Under the pieces are notes generated by a model, which was not told the origin of the DNA, did no database searches, and saw only the letters and a program-made list of their open reading frames with translations. Positions 48,697 through 58,400 of a stretch of 64,000 nucleotides of DNA are shown piece by piece. Location: the NCBI RefSeq assembly GCF_017599305.1, contig NZ_JAGFWR010000020.1, forward strand, positions 1 to 64,000, given 5' to 3'. Position numbers and translations under genes: made by a program. Position 1 is the stretch's first letter, and each line of letters starts with the position of its first letter. This stretch comes from Micromonospora antibiotica (GTDB lineage: Bacteria > Actinomycetota > Actinomycetes > Mycobacteriales > Micromonosporaceae).

Positions 48697-51600
48697 ATGG
48701 ACGACGACGGGCTTGCGATGGGGATCTACGAACACCTGGTCACCCACCATGTCGCCGCCATTCTCCAGCCCCTGGATCCGGCCAACGTCCAGCACCAGCC
48801 CCTGGACCCCGCCGACTCCCATCACCCCCTCACCCGGCACCTCGCCGCCCTGGTCAGCCGGGCCCTGCAAGCCGTCCCCAACGGCGAGGACAAGCTCCGC
48901 CACCAGGTCGAGTTGACCAACCGGATCGCCGAGGCCATCGCCACCCTCAGCCCCGCCGCGACCGACCAGCACGACCAGATCGCCGACGCCAAGAACCTCC
49001 TGCACGCCATCGCCGCCCCACCCACGCCCCCGGCGCAGCCGACCTTCCCGCAGCGCCCCACCACCCCGCTTTCTACCGGCGCGCTGCTGGTCAACGGCAG
49101 GCACCAGCCCCGCATCGGCCACGAGGTCACTCACGAGATGGCGTCGGCGGAGCGGGTCGATCTGCTCTGCGCGTTCATCAAGTGGCACGGCCTGCGGATC
49201 GTCGAACCCGCCATCCGTGAGCTGATCCAGCGCGGCGGCAAGCTACGCGTCATCACCACCACCTACCTGGGCGCGACCGACCAACGCGCCCTCGACCGGC
49301 TCGCCGAACTTGGGGCCGACATCAAGGTCTCCTACGAGACCAGGACCACCCGACTACACGCCAAGGCGTGGCTGTTCCGCCGCCACCACGGGCTGACCAC
49401 CGCGTACGTCGGGTCGAGCAACCTGTCGAAGGCCGCGCTGGTCGACGGGGTGGAGTGGAACGTCCGGATCTCGAACGTCGAGCAGCCGCACGTCATCGAC
49501 ACGTTCACCGCCACCTTCGAGGACTACTGGAACGACCCGGCGTTCGAGACCTACGACGCCGGGCGGGACGCCGAACGGCTGCGCCGCGCGCTGCGCGGGG
49601 AACGGCGCGAGGACTCGCCGACGCAGATCGCCAACCTGGACGTGCGGCCGTACCCGTACCAGGCGGAGATCCTGGCCGACCTGGACGCGGAGCGGCAGGT
49701 GCACGGCCGGCACCGCAACCTGGTGGTGATGGCGACCGGCACCGGCAAGACGGTCGTCGCCGCCCTGGACTACCGGCGGCTGCACCGCGCCGGGCAGGTC
49801 GACTCGCTGCTGTTCGTCGCCCACCAGGAGCAGATCCTGCGGCAGAGCCTGTCGACGTTCCGGCAGGTCATGGGCGACGGCAGCTTCGGCGAAACCCTGG
49901 TGGGCGGGCAGGTGCCGACGCACTGGACGCACGTCTTCGCCTCCATCCAGTCGCTGCAAAGGCGGGAGATCGACCCGCAGGCGTACGACATGGTGATCGT
50001 CGACGAGTTCCACCACGCGGAAGCGCCGACGTACGCCCGGCTGTTGGAGCGGCTCGCGCCGCGCGTACTGCTGGGGCTCACCGCGACGCCCGACCGGGCT
50101 GACGGTGGCGATGTGCGGCGGTGGTTCGACGGCCGCGCGGCCGTGGAGCTGCACCTGTGGGAGGCGTTGGAGCGGCAACTGCTCGCGCCGTTCCAATACT
50201 TCGGGGTGCACGACGACACGGACCTGTCGCACCTGCGGTGGCGGCGCGGCCAGGGATACGACCTGGCGGACCTCGACGGGGTCTACACCGGTGACGACGC
50301 GCGGGCGCGGATCATCCTCGGGGCCGTGCGGGACACCGTGGACACCGCCCGGATGCGGGCGCTCGGGTTCTGCGTGGGCATCGGGCACGCCGAGTTCATG
50401 GCCGACTGGTTCACCCGGCACGGCGTACCGTCGGCGGCGGTGACCTCGCGGTTGGACCGCACGGACCGCGACGGTCTGCTGCGGGAGTTCCGGGCCGGCA
50501 AGCTGCGGGTGCTGTTCACCGTCGACCTGTTCAACGAGGGTGTCGACCTGCCGATGGTCGACACGATCCTGATGCTGCGGCCCACCGAAAGCGCCACCAT
50601 CTTCCTCCAGCAGTTGGGCCGTGGGCTGCGCCTCGACGACGACAAGCCGTGCCTGACGGTGCTCGACTTCATCGGCGGGCAGCACGCCAACTTCCGGTTC
50701 GACCTGCGCTGGCGGGCGCTGACCGGGGTCAGCCGGCGGGCCGTCAAAGCCGCCGTCGAGCAGGACTTCCCGTCGCTACCCAGCGGCTGTCACGTGCAGC
50801 TCGACCGGGTCGCCAAGGAGATCGTGCTCGACAACCTGCGCACCGCGTTGCCCACGTCAAAGAGGGGCCTGGTGGCCGAGCTGCGGCAACTCGGCGACGT
50901 GAGCCTCGCCGAGTTCCTGCGGGAGACCGGCCTGGAGGTGGAGGACGTCTACCGGTCGGCCGCTGTCGGCGGGTGGACCGGGCTGCGGCGGCTCGCCGGC
51001 CTGGACACCTCGGCCCCCGGCCCGGCCGACCGCGAGTTGGGCCGGGCCATCGGCCGGATGCTGCACCTCGACGACGTCGACCGGCTCGACCTGCTGGCCC
51101 GGGTCGCCGCCGGTGACCCGCCGCCGGCCGGGCGGCTGTGGAACATGGTGCACTTCGACCTGTGGGGGCCGCAGGCGCCGCTGGCCGCCCGGGAGGAACG
51201 CCTCGAACAGCTGTGGGCGGAACCGGCCCGCTGCGCCGAACTGCGCCAGGTCGCCGAGGTGCTGCGGGAGCGCATCCACCGGGTCACCGCACCCGTCGGC
51301 GTACTGCGGGTGCACGCCCGCTACAGCCGCAACGAGGCGTGCGCGGCGTTCGGCATGACCAACCCCGGGTCGCTGCGGGAAGGGGTGAAATGGTTGGAAG
51401 CCGAGCGGGCGGACCTGTTCTTCGTCACCCTGGTCAAGTCGGAGCAGCACTACTCCCCCACCACCATGTACGCCGACCGGGCCATCACCGAACGGCTGTT
51501 CCAGTGGGAGTCGCAGAGCACCACCTCGGAGTCGTCCCCTACCGGGCAGCGGTACATCCACCACGCGGCGCTGGGCTCGACGGTGCACCTGTTCGTGCGG

Positions 51601-51765
51601 GAGACCCGGGTGCCGGACCGGGACCTCGGCGCACCGGCCTACCTGTACGCCGGGCCGATGACCTACCAGCAGCACAGCGGCGAACGGCCGATGCGGATCG
51701 TCTGGGAGCTGGCGACCCCGCTGCCTGGTGACCTGTACGCGGCGGCCCGCACCATCGCCGCCTGA
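48697..51765 (+). CDS. PLD-nuclease / DEAD-like helicase / DUF3427 protein
   Basis: 1022-aa fusion. The phospholipase-D-like nuclease domain (about 125-285) has TTRLHAKAWLF with H-x-K (about 220) and VGSSNLSKAAL. The SF2 helicase follows: Walker A MATGTGKTVVAAL (about 344), DEFHHAEA (about 434), LLGLTATPDR, LFNEGVDLPMVDTI and QQLGRGLR. The C-terminal part (about 690-1022; GVLRVHARYSRNEACAAFGM, KSEQHYSPTTMYADRAI) is the DUF3427 type. Such proteins recur in defence islands and probably cut foreign nucleic acid. High GC, unlike the DUF262 pair next to it. Confidence 0.9.
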   Translation: MDDDGLAMGIYEHLVTHHVAAILQPLDPANVQHQPLDPADSHHPLTRHLAALVSRALQAVPNGEDKLRHQVELTNRIAEAIATLSPAATDQHDQIADAKNLLHAIAAPPTPPAQPTFPQRPTTPLSTGALLVNGRHQPRIGHEVTHEMASAERVDLLCAFIKWHGLRIVEPAIRELIQRGGKLRVITTTYLGATDQRALDRLAELGADIKVSYETRTTRLHAKAWLFRRHHGLTTAYVGSSNLSKAALVDGVEWNVRISNVEQPHVIDTFTATFEDYWNDPAFETYDAGRDAERLRRALRGERREDSPTQIANLDVRPYPYQAEILADLDAERQVHGRHRNLVVMATGTGKTVVAALDYRRLHRAGQVDSLLFVAHQEQILRQSLSTFRQVMGDGSFGETLVGGQVPTHWTHVFASIQSLQRREIDPQAYDMVIVDEFHHAEAPTYARLLERLAPRVLLGLTATPDRADGGDVRRWFDGRAAVELHLWEALERQLLAPFQYFGVHDDTDLSHLRWRRGQGYDLADLDGVYTGDDARARIILGAVRDTVDTARMRALGFCVGIGHAEFMADWFTRHGVPSAAVTSRLDRTDRDGLLREFRAGKLRVLFTVDLFNEGVDLPMVDTILMLRPTESATIFLQQLGRGLRLDDDKPCLTVLDFIGGQHANFRFDLRWRALTGVSRRAVKAAVEQDFPSLPSGCHVQLDRVAKEIVLDNLRTALPTSKRGLVAELRQLGDVSLAEFLRETGLEVEDVYRSAAVGGWTGLRRLAGLDTSAPGPADRELGRAIGRMLHLDDVDRLDLLARVAAGDPPPAGRLWNMVHFDLWGPQAPLAAREERLEQLWAEPARCAELRQVAEVLRERIHRVTAPVGVLRVHARYSRNEACAAFGMTNPGSLREGVKWLEAERADLFFVTLVKSEQHYSPTTMYADRAITERLFQWESQSTTSESSPTGQRYIHHAALGSTVHLFVRETRVPDRDLGAPAYLYAGPMTYQQHSGERPMRIVWELATPLPGDLYAAARTIAA

Positions 51766-51906
51766 GCGGGCGAAGTCGAGCCGTTCACAAGCCCTCACGA
51801 AAGTGGACCACCGTCTTCCGGTCAGGCTCCGGCGAGCCGGGCGGTGGCATAACGAGCGCGGTGAAACAATCCCGGGATCGACTACGAACAATCAGGCGGG
51901 GGCCCC

Positions 51907-52710
51907 GTGAGCTTTGACTTCCTCATGACGGACCATCCCTCCTGGCACGCGGAAGGCGCTGGCAGGGTACGCGTACTGACCTGTGGCCCCGGGTCGTTCT
52001 GGATCGTCCGGGTCCAGGGTCGTCAGGTCACCACGACCCGGGTACGCGGCGACCAGGTCCCGCCCCCTTTGGACGTCTTCTCGGCCCCGAGGGCCCCGCG
52101 CCCTCAGTCGGAGCCCATCCACGCACCCCTGGCCGAGATGGGATCAGTAGCACGTCTACGCAACCCCGACCTGTGGGAGGCAGTTGCGACAGCGATCATC
52201 CGGCAGGTGATCCGTGCAGGGCAGGCCCGCAAGTTGCACCGGGAATTCTGTCGCCGATTCGGAGACGTGATCGCACTATCCGGTGAGACGGACCTTCATA
52301 CTTTCCCCTCCGCCCAGCGTGTGATAACTCTGAGCGATGACGACTTCACCATCAGTGGTATGTCGTTCAAGCGCAAGCCACTCCGGCACGCTGCCACGGC
52401 ATTCCTCACCCATGGTCGGTCCTGGATGGACCTCTCACCATCGGTACTGGCCAAGGAACTCCAGACCGTCTCCGGTATCGGTCCGTGGAGTGCCGGTGCC
52501 GCTGTCGCCGACTGGAGCAACGACTGGGCCCTCTACCCTTACGCCGACCTGGCGGTCCGCACCTGGGCCCGACATGCGAACCCCCACCACCACTGGGCCA
52601 ACGACGAACCGACCTTCGGCCGGCAGTGGCGGCGGGTGACCGGTGACAACCTGGCCACCTACACCCTCCTCACCCTCGCCTACGGCACCCAGCAGGCCGG
52701 AGCTGTCTGA
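51907..52710 (+). CDS. HhH-GPD DNA glycosylase (AlkA-like)
   Basis: 267-aa base-excision enzyme. The helix-hairpin-helix LQTVSGIGPWSAGAAV (about 185-200) is followed by YPYADLAVRTWA, with the catalytic Asp near 213. The region from about 80 aligns with AlkA-like glycosylases (LWEAVATAIIRQVIRAGQARKLHREF). Heads a compact four-gene module with radical SAM, kinase-like and CYTH genes. That context suggests it removes a particular modified base rather than general alkylation damage. The GTG start has no strong ribosome site. Confidence 0.85.
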   Translation: MSFDFLMTDHPSWHAEGAGRVRVLTCGPGSFWIVRVQGRQVTTTRVRGDQVPPPLDVFSAPRAPRPQSEPIHAPLAEMGSVARLRNPDLWEAVATAIIRQVIRAGQARKLHREFCRRFGDVIALSGETDLHTFPSAQRVITLSDDDFTISGMSFKRKPLRHAATAFLTHGRSWMDLSPSVLAKELQTVSGIGPWSAGAAVADWSNDWALYPYADLAVRTWARHANPHHHWANDEPTFGRQWRRVTGDNLATYTLLTLAYGTQQAGAV

Positions 52711-54157
52711 CCCTCCCATCCTCGGCGTCACGCCCGGCACACCGATCGACCTTCTGCTGGTCAATGCTCCGCTCCGCGATTACTCCCTCCGCCCCCGGGT
52801 CAACGACTTCACCCTGCCGGTATTGGGCATGGGCTATCTCGCCACCTACGCCACTGCCCAGGGCTTCACCGTGGGCGTCCTCGACGGTGAAGCCCTGGGT
52901 CTCGGTATCGCCCAGATCCAGAACATCATCAACGAGGCCGCACCCCGCTGGGTGGGCTTCAATCTGCTGGCACCGACCTACCAGTTGAGCGCCCGTATCG
53001 CCGCAGGACTCGACCCGGCGATCCAGCTCATGGTCGGCGGGCACCAGGCGAAGGCGATGCCACAAGCCGTGATCGAGGACCCTCGGTTCGCCCGGCTGGA
53101 AGCACTGGTCATCGGCGAGGGCGAAACCCGGGTAGCGGCACTCCTCGAAGATCACCGCAACCGGGTGCGGCTGCCCGGGGTGATGTGGCGGGATCCGGTG
53201 CTGCGAAGCCCGGTCACGGGCGGCATGCCGGGCACGGCATGGCACCTGGCTCCCGACATCGACGCCCTGCCGTTCGTCGACCGTCGATTCTTCGCCGCTG
53301 ACCCGTACCGGTCGACCGATGGACCGCTTGAGGCGGCCATGGTGGGCGCACGCGGCTGCCCTTACGACTGTTCATTCTGCGGGGCGGCAGTCAGCGCCAA
53401 CCCAGACGTCACCATCCGCACCCGCGATCCGGCGAACATCATTGCCGAGATGGATGCTCTGAACGTCCGCTACGGCGTGACGGCGTTCCGATTCGTGGAC
53501 GATCTCTTCCTGGGCCACGAACGCTTCATCCGCCGATGCATGACGGCGTTCACCGAGGCCGGAATCGGCGACCGGTACGTCTGGGACGCCACCGGTCGCA
53601 TCAACATCCTCGCCCGCACCAGCGACGCCCTTTTGGAGACGCTCGCCAGCAATGGCTGCCGTGAAGTGGCACTGGGCATCGAATCCGGCAGCGAACGTCT
53701 GCTCGGCTACATCGGCAAGCGGATCGGGCCGGCACTGACGCGGAGGGTCGTACACCGACTCACTCGCCTGGGCATCAGCGTCAAGGGCTACTTCATCCTC
53801 GGCCTGCCCACCGAGACGCATGCCGAGTTGGAAGCGACCGTCCGGCACGTCCACGAGCTGTGGGACCTCACCGAGCACCTGCCGGGCAGCTTTCGGGCGA
53901 GCGTCTTCGAGTTCCGGCCCTATCCAGGCACCCCCGAGTGGCAGCGGCTGATGGCGACCGGCCGGTACGACCCGGCCGACCTGCTCGACTACACCGCTGT
54001 CGACCTGACCGGCGACGGACTGGACGAGGCGATGCGTGCTCGCGACGAATTCAACTTCTCGGTGAACCTTCAATTCGGGGAGGTCGCGTTGCCCCAGGTA
54101 CGACGTCGGCTGATCGATCTAGCGCGTGCCCAACATGAGCGGTCGTCCACCCGATGA
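52643..54157 (+). CDS. B12-binding-type radical SAM protein
   Basis: 504-aa radical SAM enzyme. The N-terminal Rossmann-like domain (about 35-150; IDLLLVNAPLRDYSLRP, LPVLGMGYLATYA, WVGFNLLAPTY) is of the cobalamin-binding type, although the D-x-H-x-x-G motif is not clear. The [4Fe-4S] motif is CPYDCSFC (Cys near 239, 243, 246). LGIESGSERLLGYIGK and VKGYFILGLPTET are typical of this class. The only in-frame start (GTG 52643) overlaps the glycosylase gene by 68 bases. Its stop overlaps the next start (ATGA). The substrate is unknown. Confidence 0.85.
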   Translation: MTTWPPTPSSPSPTAPSRPELSDPPILGVTPGTPIDLLLVNAPLRDYSLRPRVNDFTLPVLGMGYLATYATAQGFTVGVLDGEALGLGIAQIQNIINEAAPRWVGFNLLAPTYQLSARIAAGLDPAIQLMVGGHQAKAMPQAVIEDPRFARLEALVIGEGETRVAALLEDHRNRVRLPGVMWRDPVLRSPVTGGMPGTAWHLAPDIDALPFVDRRFFAADPYRSTDGPLEAAMVGARGCPYDCSFCGAAVSANPDVTIRTRDPANIIAEMDALNVRYGVTAFRFVDDLFLGHERFIRRCMTAFTEAGIGDRYVWDATGRINILARTSDALLETLASNGCREVALGIESGSERLLGYIGKRIGPALTRRVVHRLTRLGISVKGYFILGLPTETHAELEATVRHVHELWDLTEHLPGSFRASVFEFRPYPGTPEWQRLMATGRYDPADLLDYTAVDLTGDGLDEAMRARDEFNFSVNLQFGEVALPQVRRRLIDLARAQHERSSTR

Positions 54158-54810
54158 CCGGTCGGTTCATCGTGATCGACGGCCCGAGCGGCGTGGGCAA
54201 GACGACCACCGTCGCGTTGCTCGCCAGCCTGGTGGCCGCGGACGGGTGGGAAGTTCACCGCACCAAGGAACCGAGCCACACCACGCTGGGCGAGACAGCC
54301 CGACACGGCACGGACGAGTACCGAGGGCTGACGCTAGCCTGTCTGGTGGCCGCCGACCGCTACCACCACCTCGACACCGAGATCCGTCCGGCGATTACCG
54401 CCGGGAAGGTCGTCATCTGCGACCGGTATCTCGCCACCTCGTTGGTGCTGCAACGCCTCGACGGAGTGGACGGGGCGTACATCTGGGCCCTCAATCAGCA
54501 CATCGATCGGCCGCATCTCACCATCATCCTCACCGGCGATCCGGTCCGTTCCCGCGCCAGAGCCGCCGCACGCGGCATTCACAGCCGCTTCCATCGCGGC
54601 GGTCCGGAGGCGGGGTACCACGAGCGGGAACGCTACGACCAGGTGGCGGAGGAACTGGCAGAGGCCGGGTTTCCGGTGCACCTGCACGACGTCGGCGAAC
54701 AGCAACCCGAGGAGGTGGCAGCAGCACTGCTGTCACCGGTCCGAGCACTGCTCACTGTGGCTGGTACTCAGCCACCGACCGGTAACGCGGCGCGCATCAG
54801 CGAGTCGTAG
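54154..54810 (+). CDS. Thymidylate-kinase-like protein
   Basis: 218-aa P-loop kinase. FIVIDGPSGVGKTTTVALLA (5-24) is the ATP site, HRTKEPSHT matches the dTMP-binding K/R-E-P block, and VICDRYLATSLVLQRLDG is the DRY/H motif region of dTMP kinases. The LID segment is RGIHSRFHRGG. It is shorter in the LID than housekeeping Tmk, and its place in this module suggests a specialised nucleotide substrate. ATG overlaps the radical SAM stop. Its 3' end overlaps the convergent CYTH gene. Confidence 0.85.
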   Translation: MTGRFIVIDGPSGVGKTTTVALLASLVAADGWEVHRTKEPSHTTLGETARHGTDEYRGLTLACLVAADRYHHLDTEIRPAITAGKVVICDRYLATSLVLQRLDGVDGAYIWALNQHIDRPHLTIILTGDPVRSRARAAARGIHSRFHRGGPEAGYHERERYDQVAEELAEAGFPVHLHDVGEQQPEEVAAALLSPVRALLTVAGTQPPTGNAARISES

Positions 54811-55325
54811 GTCTCGGTGCTACGTACCAGCTCCACACCGAGCGTGTGGGCGAACCGGTCCAGCTCCCGCTGGACCTCGACCGCCGACCGGGCACCGTCC
54901 ACCAGGACCTCGATCTCGAAGAACGAGCCGAGCCCGTCGACCTCATCGAGGCAGAGCAACATGTCCTCGATCCGGGCCGTTCGCCTGGTCTTCACGATGC
55001 GCGTCGTCGGATAGAAACCCATCGCCAGGATCGCCGCGTGCATCGCCTCCCGTTCCACGACTTCCGTCTCGTGTTCCGCGCAGGCGAGTTCGTTCTCCAG
55101 GGGCTTCTTCACGCAGAAGGTGTGCCGGCCGTTCTCGGTACGCAGGCGAGCGAACGCCGCACCCACCTTGCTCTGCCCGTAGGTCCAGCCGTTGACCGCG
55201 TACGCCTGGTCATCCTGCCGGGCTGGCTCGGAAAAGACGGCGCCCCGAGCAGTCAGGGCACGAGTCAGCGCCGGCGGATCGGTCACCCGGTACTTGACCT
55301 CGATCTCCCGCAGCAGGGTCGACAT
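54768..55325 (-). CDS. CYTH-domain protein (class IV cyclase / triphosphatase fold)
   Basis: 185-aa tunnel-fold phosphohydrolase or cyclase. The E-x-E-x-K mark is EIEVKYRV (Glu7, Glu9, Lys11). Also seen are FARLRTENGRHTFCVKKP, CAEHETEVVERE and MLLCLDEVDGLGSFFEIEV, whose strands carry the acidic and basic residues of the tunnel. GGAGAGG lies right before the ATG at 55325. Members hydrolyse triphosphates (thiamine-PPP, tripolyphosphate) or make cAMP. It converges on the kinase-like gene with a 43-base overlap, a layout that fits one functional unit. Confidence 0.85.
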   Translation of the reverse strand: MSTLLREIEVKYRVTDPPALTRALTARGAVFSEPARQDDQAYAVNGWTYGQSKVGAAFARLRTENGRHTFCVKKPLENELACAEHETEVVEREAMHAAILAMGFYPTTRIVKTRRTARIEDMLLCLDEVDGLGSFFEIEVLVDGARSAVEVQRELDRFAHTLGVELVRSTETYDSLMRAALPVGG

Positions 55326-55425
55326 GGCCTCTCCAGAAATCCGGTTGATCACGTACCGGACACTCAATCACGGCAGCGGCCCGCGAACAGTCCGACACCC
55401 GGGCGGCATGCCTCGATTCCGACAG

Positions 55426-58400
55426 TTAGCCGGACGTAGCGGATTCCCCAGCCCGGCTCCCCCCGATGCCCAACTCCTCGATGCGCTGCCACAGCGGCGC
55501 CAACGCCGCGTCCGGGTCCCGGCTGAACACGCTCCCCCGGATGCGTACGAAGACGCAGTTGCCGACCCGTTCCAGCACCGCCTGCCGGCGCATGTCGCTC
55601 TCCCACTGTTCCGGCCCGTGGTAGGCGTCCCCGTCGCACTCGATGGCGAGCCGCCGCCCGTCCGGCGCGGGCAGCACGAAGTCGATCCGGTACGAGCCGA
55701 CCCGGAACTGCGGCAACGGCCGCAGCCCCCGGCGCAGCATGCGTCGCAGCACCTCGCGTTCGAAGTCGCTGTCGCAGCGCTGTTCCAGGTTGTCGTACGC
55801 CTCCTCGGCGGTGGTGACGTTCTGGCAGTAGCGCAGCAGCAGACCCCGGGCGTCGTCGGGGCGCAGGTCGTCGGGTTGCACGGAGTGGAACACCCAGAGC
55901 TGGTCGCGGGCCCGGGAGGCGGCGACGTTGACCCGCCGGTGGTGGTCGCGTTTGGTGAACGCGGCGACCGGCCCGTGGTGCGGGGAGACCACCGTCGACA
56001 CCAGCACCACGTCGCGTTCGTCGCCCTGGAAGGTGTACGGGTCGCCGACGCGCAGCCGGCGGCGTTCCATCTCCTCCTCGCCGATCTCCTCCCGCAGCCG
56101 GGCCAGCAGGTAGAGGGCCTGCCCGCTGGTGCTGAGCAGGCTGACCACGCCGATGCTGCGGCCCGCGTACGCCGGGTCGGCGACGATCGTGGCGACCCGA
56201 GCGACGAGGGCTTCGGCCTCGGCGACGTTGACGTTGCCGTACGTGGGCAGGTCCTGGCGGACGCCCTCGGGCACGTGCACGGTGACGACGGGGTCGCCGA
56301 TGCCGGCGGGCCGGTCGGTGCGCAGCGGTTCGATCTCGCCGCCGTAGTAGGTGTCGCTGGAGAAGCCGATGATCGCCGGCACGGACCGGAAGTGTTCGGT
56401 GAGCAGGATCCGCTCGGGTGAGCGGCGGACGGCGTGGTCGTAGAGGCTGCTCTCCGGGTCGAAGTGCTCGGCCGACGGCACGTCGACCAGGTGTGAGTTG
56501 ATCAGGCCGGTGACGCTGCCGACGAAGGAGAGCTGCGGCCCGATCTGCTGGTCGTCGCCGACCACGACGGCCCGTTCGGCCAGGCTGAGGATCGGCAGCG
56601 CGAACAGGTCGGCCTGGGACGCCTCGTCGACGATGACGACGTCGAAGCGCGCGCCGCCGGCGAACTGTTCGATGGCCCGGTCGACGGACATCACCCACAC
56701 CGGCACGGCGTCCACGGCGGCGGTCATCGCCTTCTGGGCGTGGGCCTGCCACTGGGCGGCGTTCTTCCCGGTCCCCTTTCCGATCTTGCGCAGCGCGGTG
56801 GTCCAGTCGGCGAGGGCGGCCCGCCGCCGGTCGTCCAACGCCAACGACACCTCCAACCAGGCGGAGGCGACCACGAGTTCCCTGGTGAGCTGGCGGATGC
56901 GTTCCCGGGTGCGGTCGACGCGCCGGCCCAGGGCCACCGGGTCGACGCTGCCGACGACCTGGTCGAACCAGGTCTGCGCCCGCCGCCACCGCCACCGGTC
57001 GAGGCAGTCCGCGCCGGTGCCGTGCAGGGCGACGGCGGTGCCGTCCTCGATCTGGGCGGCCCAGTCGGGGGCCACGGGTCGCAGCCGGTCGGTGAGCTGG
57101 GCGAGGCGTTGCGCCCCGGGGCGCAGGGCGGCGAGCCGGCGCACCTCGTCGAGCAGGGCGTCCCAGCCGTCGACGTCGCCCTGGAAGCTGTGGTCGAGCA
57201 GCCGCCACAGGTCGCTGGCGTCGACGCCGGACATGCCGTGTTGCAGCAACGCGTCGAGCCGGTGTTCCTCGGCCACCAGCTCGTCGTGGGCGAACACCGC
57301 CGTGGCCCGGCCGAGCAGGGTGATCAGCGCGGTCAGCCGGCGTACGTCGATGGTGTGCTCGGTGCGCGGCAGCACCCGGCGGACGGCGCCCAGCAGGGCC
57401 GGCCAGCGCCGCCGGTCCCAGTCCAGCGCGGTAGCGGCGGCGGTGAGCAGCTGGCCGGTCCAGTATTCCGGCTCGTCGCCGACCTCGGCGGGCAGCCCGA
57501 GCGACGCCCGCCACTCCGCCCACCGGGTGGCCAGCGCCTGCCGCAGCCGACGCCGGGTGACGTACGCGACGACGATGTCGACGTCGTCGGCGCTACGCAG
57601 CATCTCGCCGTCGATCCGGCATTCGGTGGCGATCCGGGCCAGGGTGCCCTGGAAGAGCCTGCTGACGCCCTTGCCGGTGGCGAACCGCTGCCGCAGCTCG
57701 TCGAGCAGGGCCAGCAACCGGCGCGGCTCGGTCAGGTGGACCTCGGCGACGGTGACCTCGTGCCCGGCGATGACCCGGGCGGCGGTGGCCAGGTCGGCGA
57801 GCGCCTGCTGGCTGGCGGCGACGTGGTCCTCCCACCGGATGCGCCAGTTGGCGTCGGCCTGCAACAGGGTGCCGAGCCGGTCGGTCCACGCCCCCTCCCG
57901 CTCGGTGAGCAGGGTCAGCGCCTCCCGCAGTTGCCCGCCGAGCTGCTCCATGGCGGGCTGCCCGACGGCGCGCACCTCGGCGACGAACATCCCGGCGTCG
58001 GCGAGCCGGTCCAGTTCGCGTCGGGTCGCGGCCAGCTCGTGGCGGTCCGCCCGGATCGCCTCGGCGGCCGGCAGGTCGGCCGCCGTCGGCAGCTGACGCA
58101 GCGCCTGCGCCCGGTCGGGTCGCCGGGTACGCCGGGCGATGTCGAGCAGTTCACTGAACTCCTCGCCGGTCAGCGGGGCGTCCAGGTCCGGGGTGAGCGG
58201 GTCGGGGATGTCGCCGTACCGGTCGGCCCGTTCGCGCAGCCACACCCCGACGTCGCCGGGGGACAGCCGGATGCCGTCGATCTCGTAGCGGGCGGACTCG
58301 TGTTCGGCCAACGCGCGCAGGCCGGCCAGGGCGAGCCCGAGGTCCCGTTCGGCCTCCTCCAGTTGCCGGCGCAGCCGGTCGACCCGCTGCTGCTCGGCGC

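Noticed and set aside
54768..55325. CYTH protein as a second cyclic-AMP synthase serving the 30-39 kb cluster
   Set aside because: It is 15 kb away, tied by overlap to the kinase-like gene, and CYTH proteins are more often triphosphatases; nothing in sequence links it to the Crp-like regulators.
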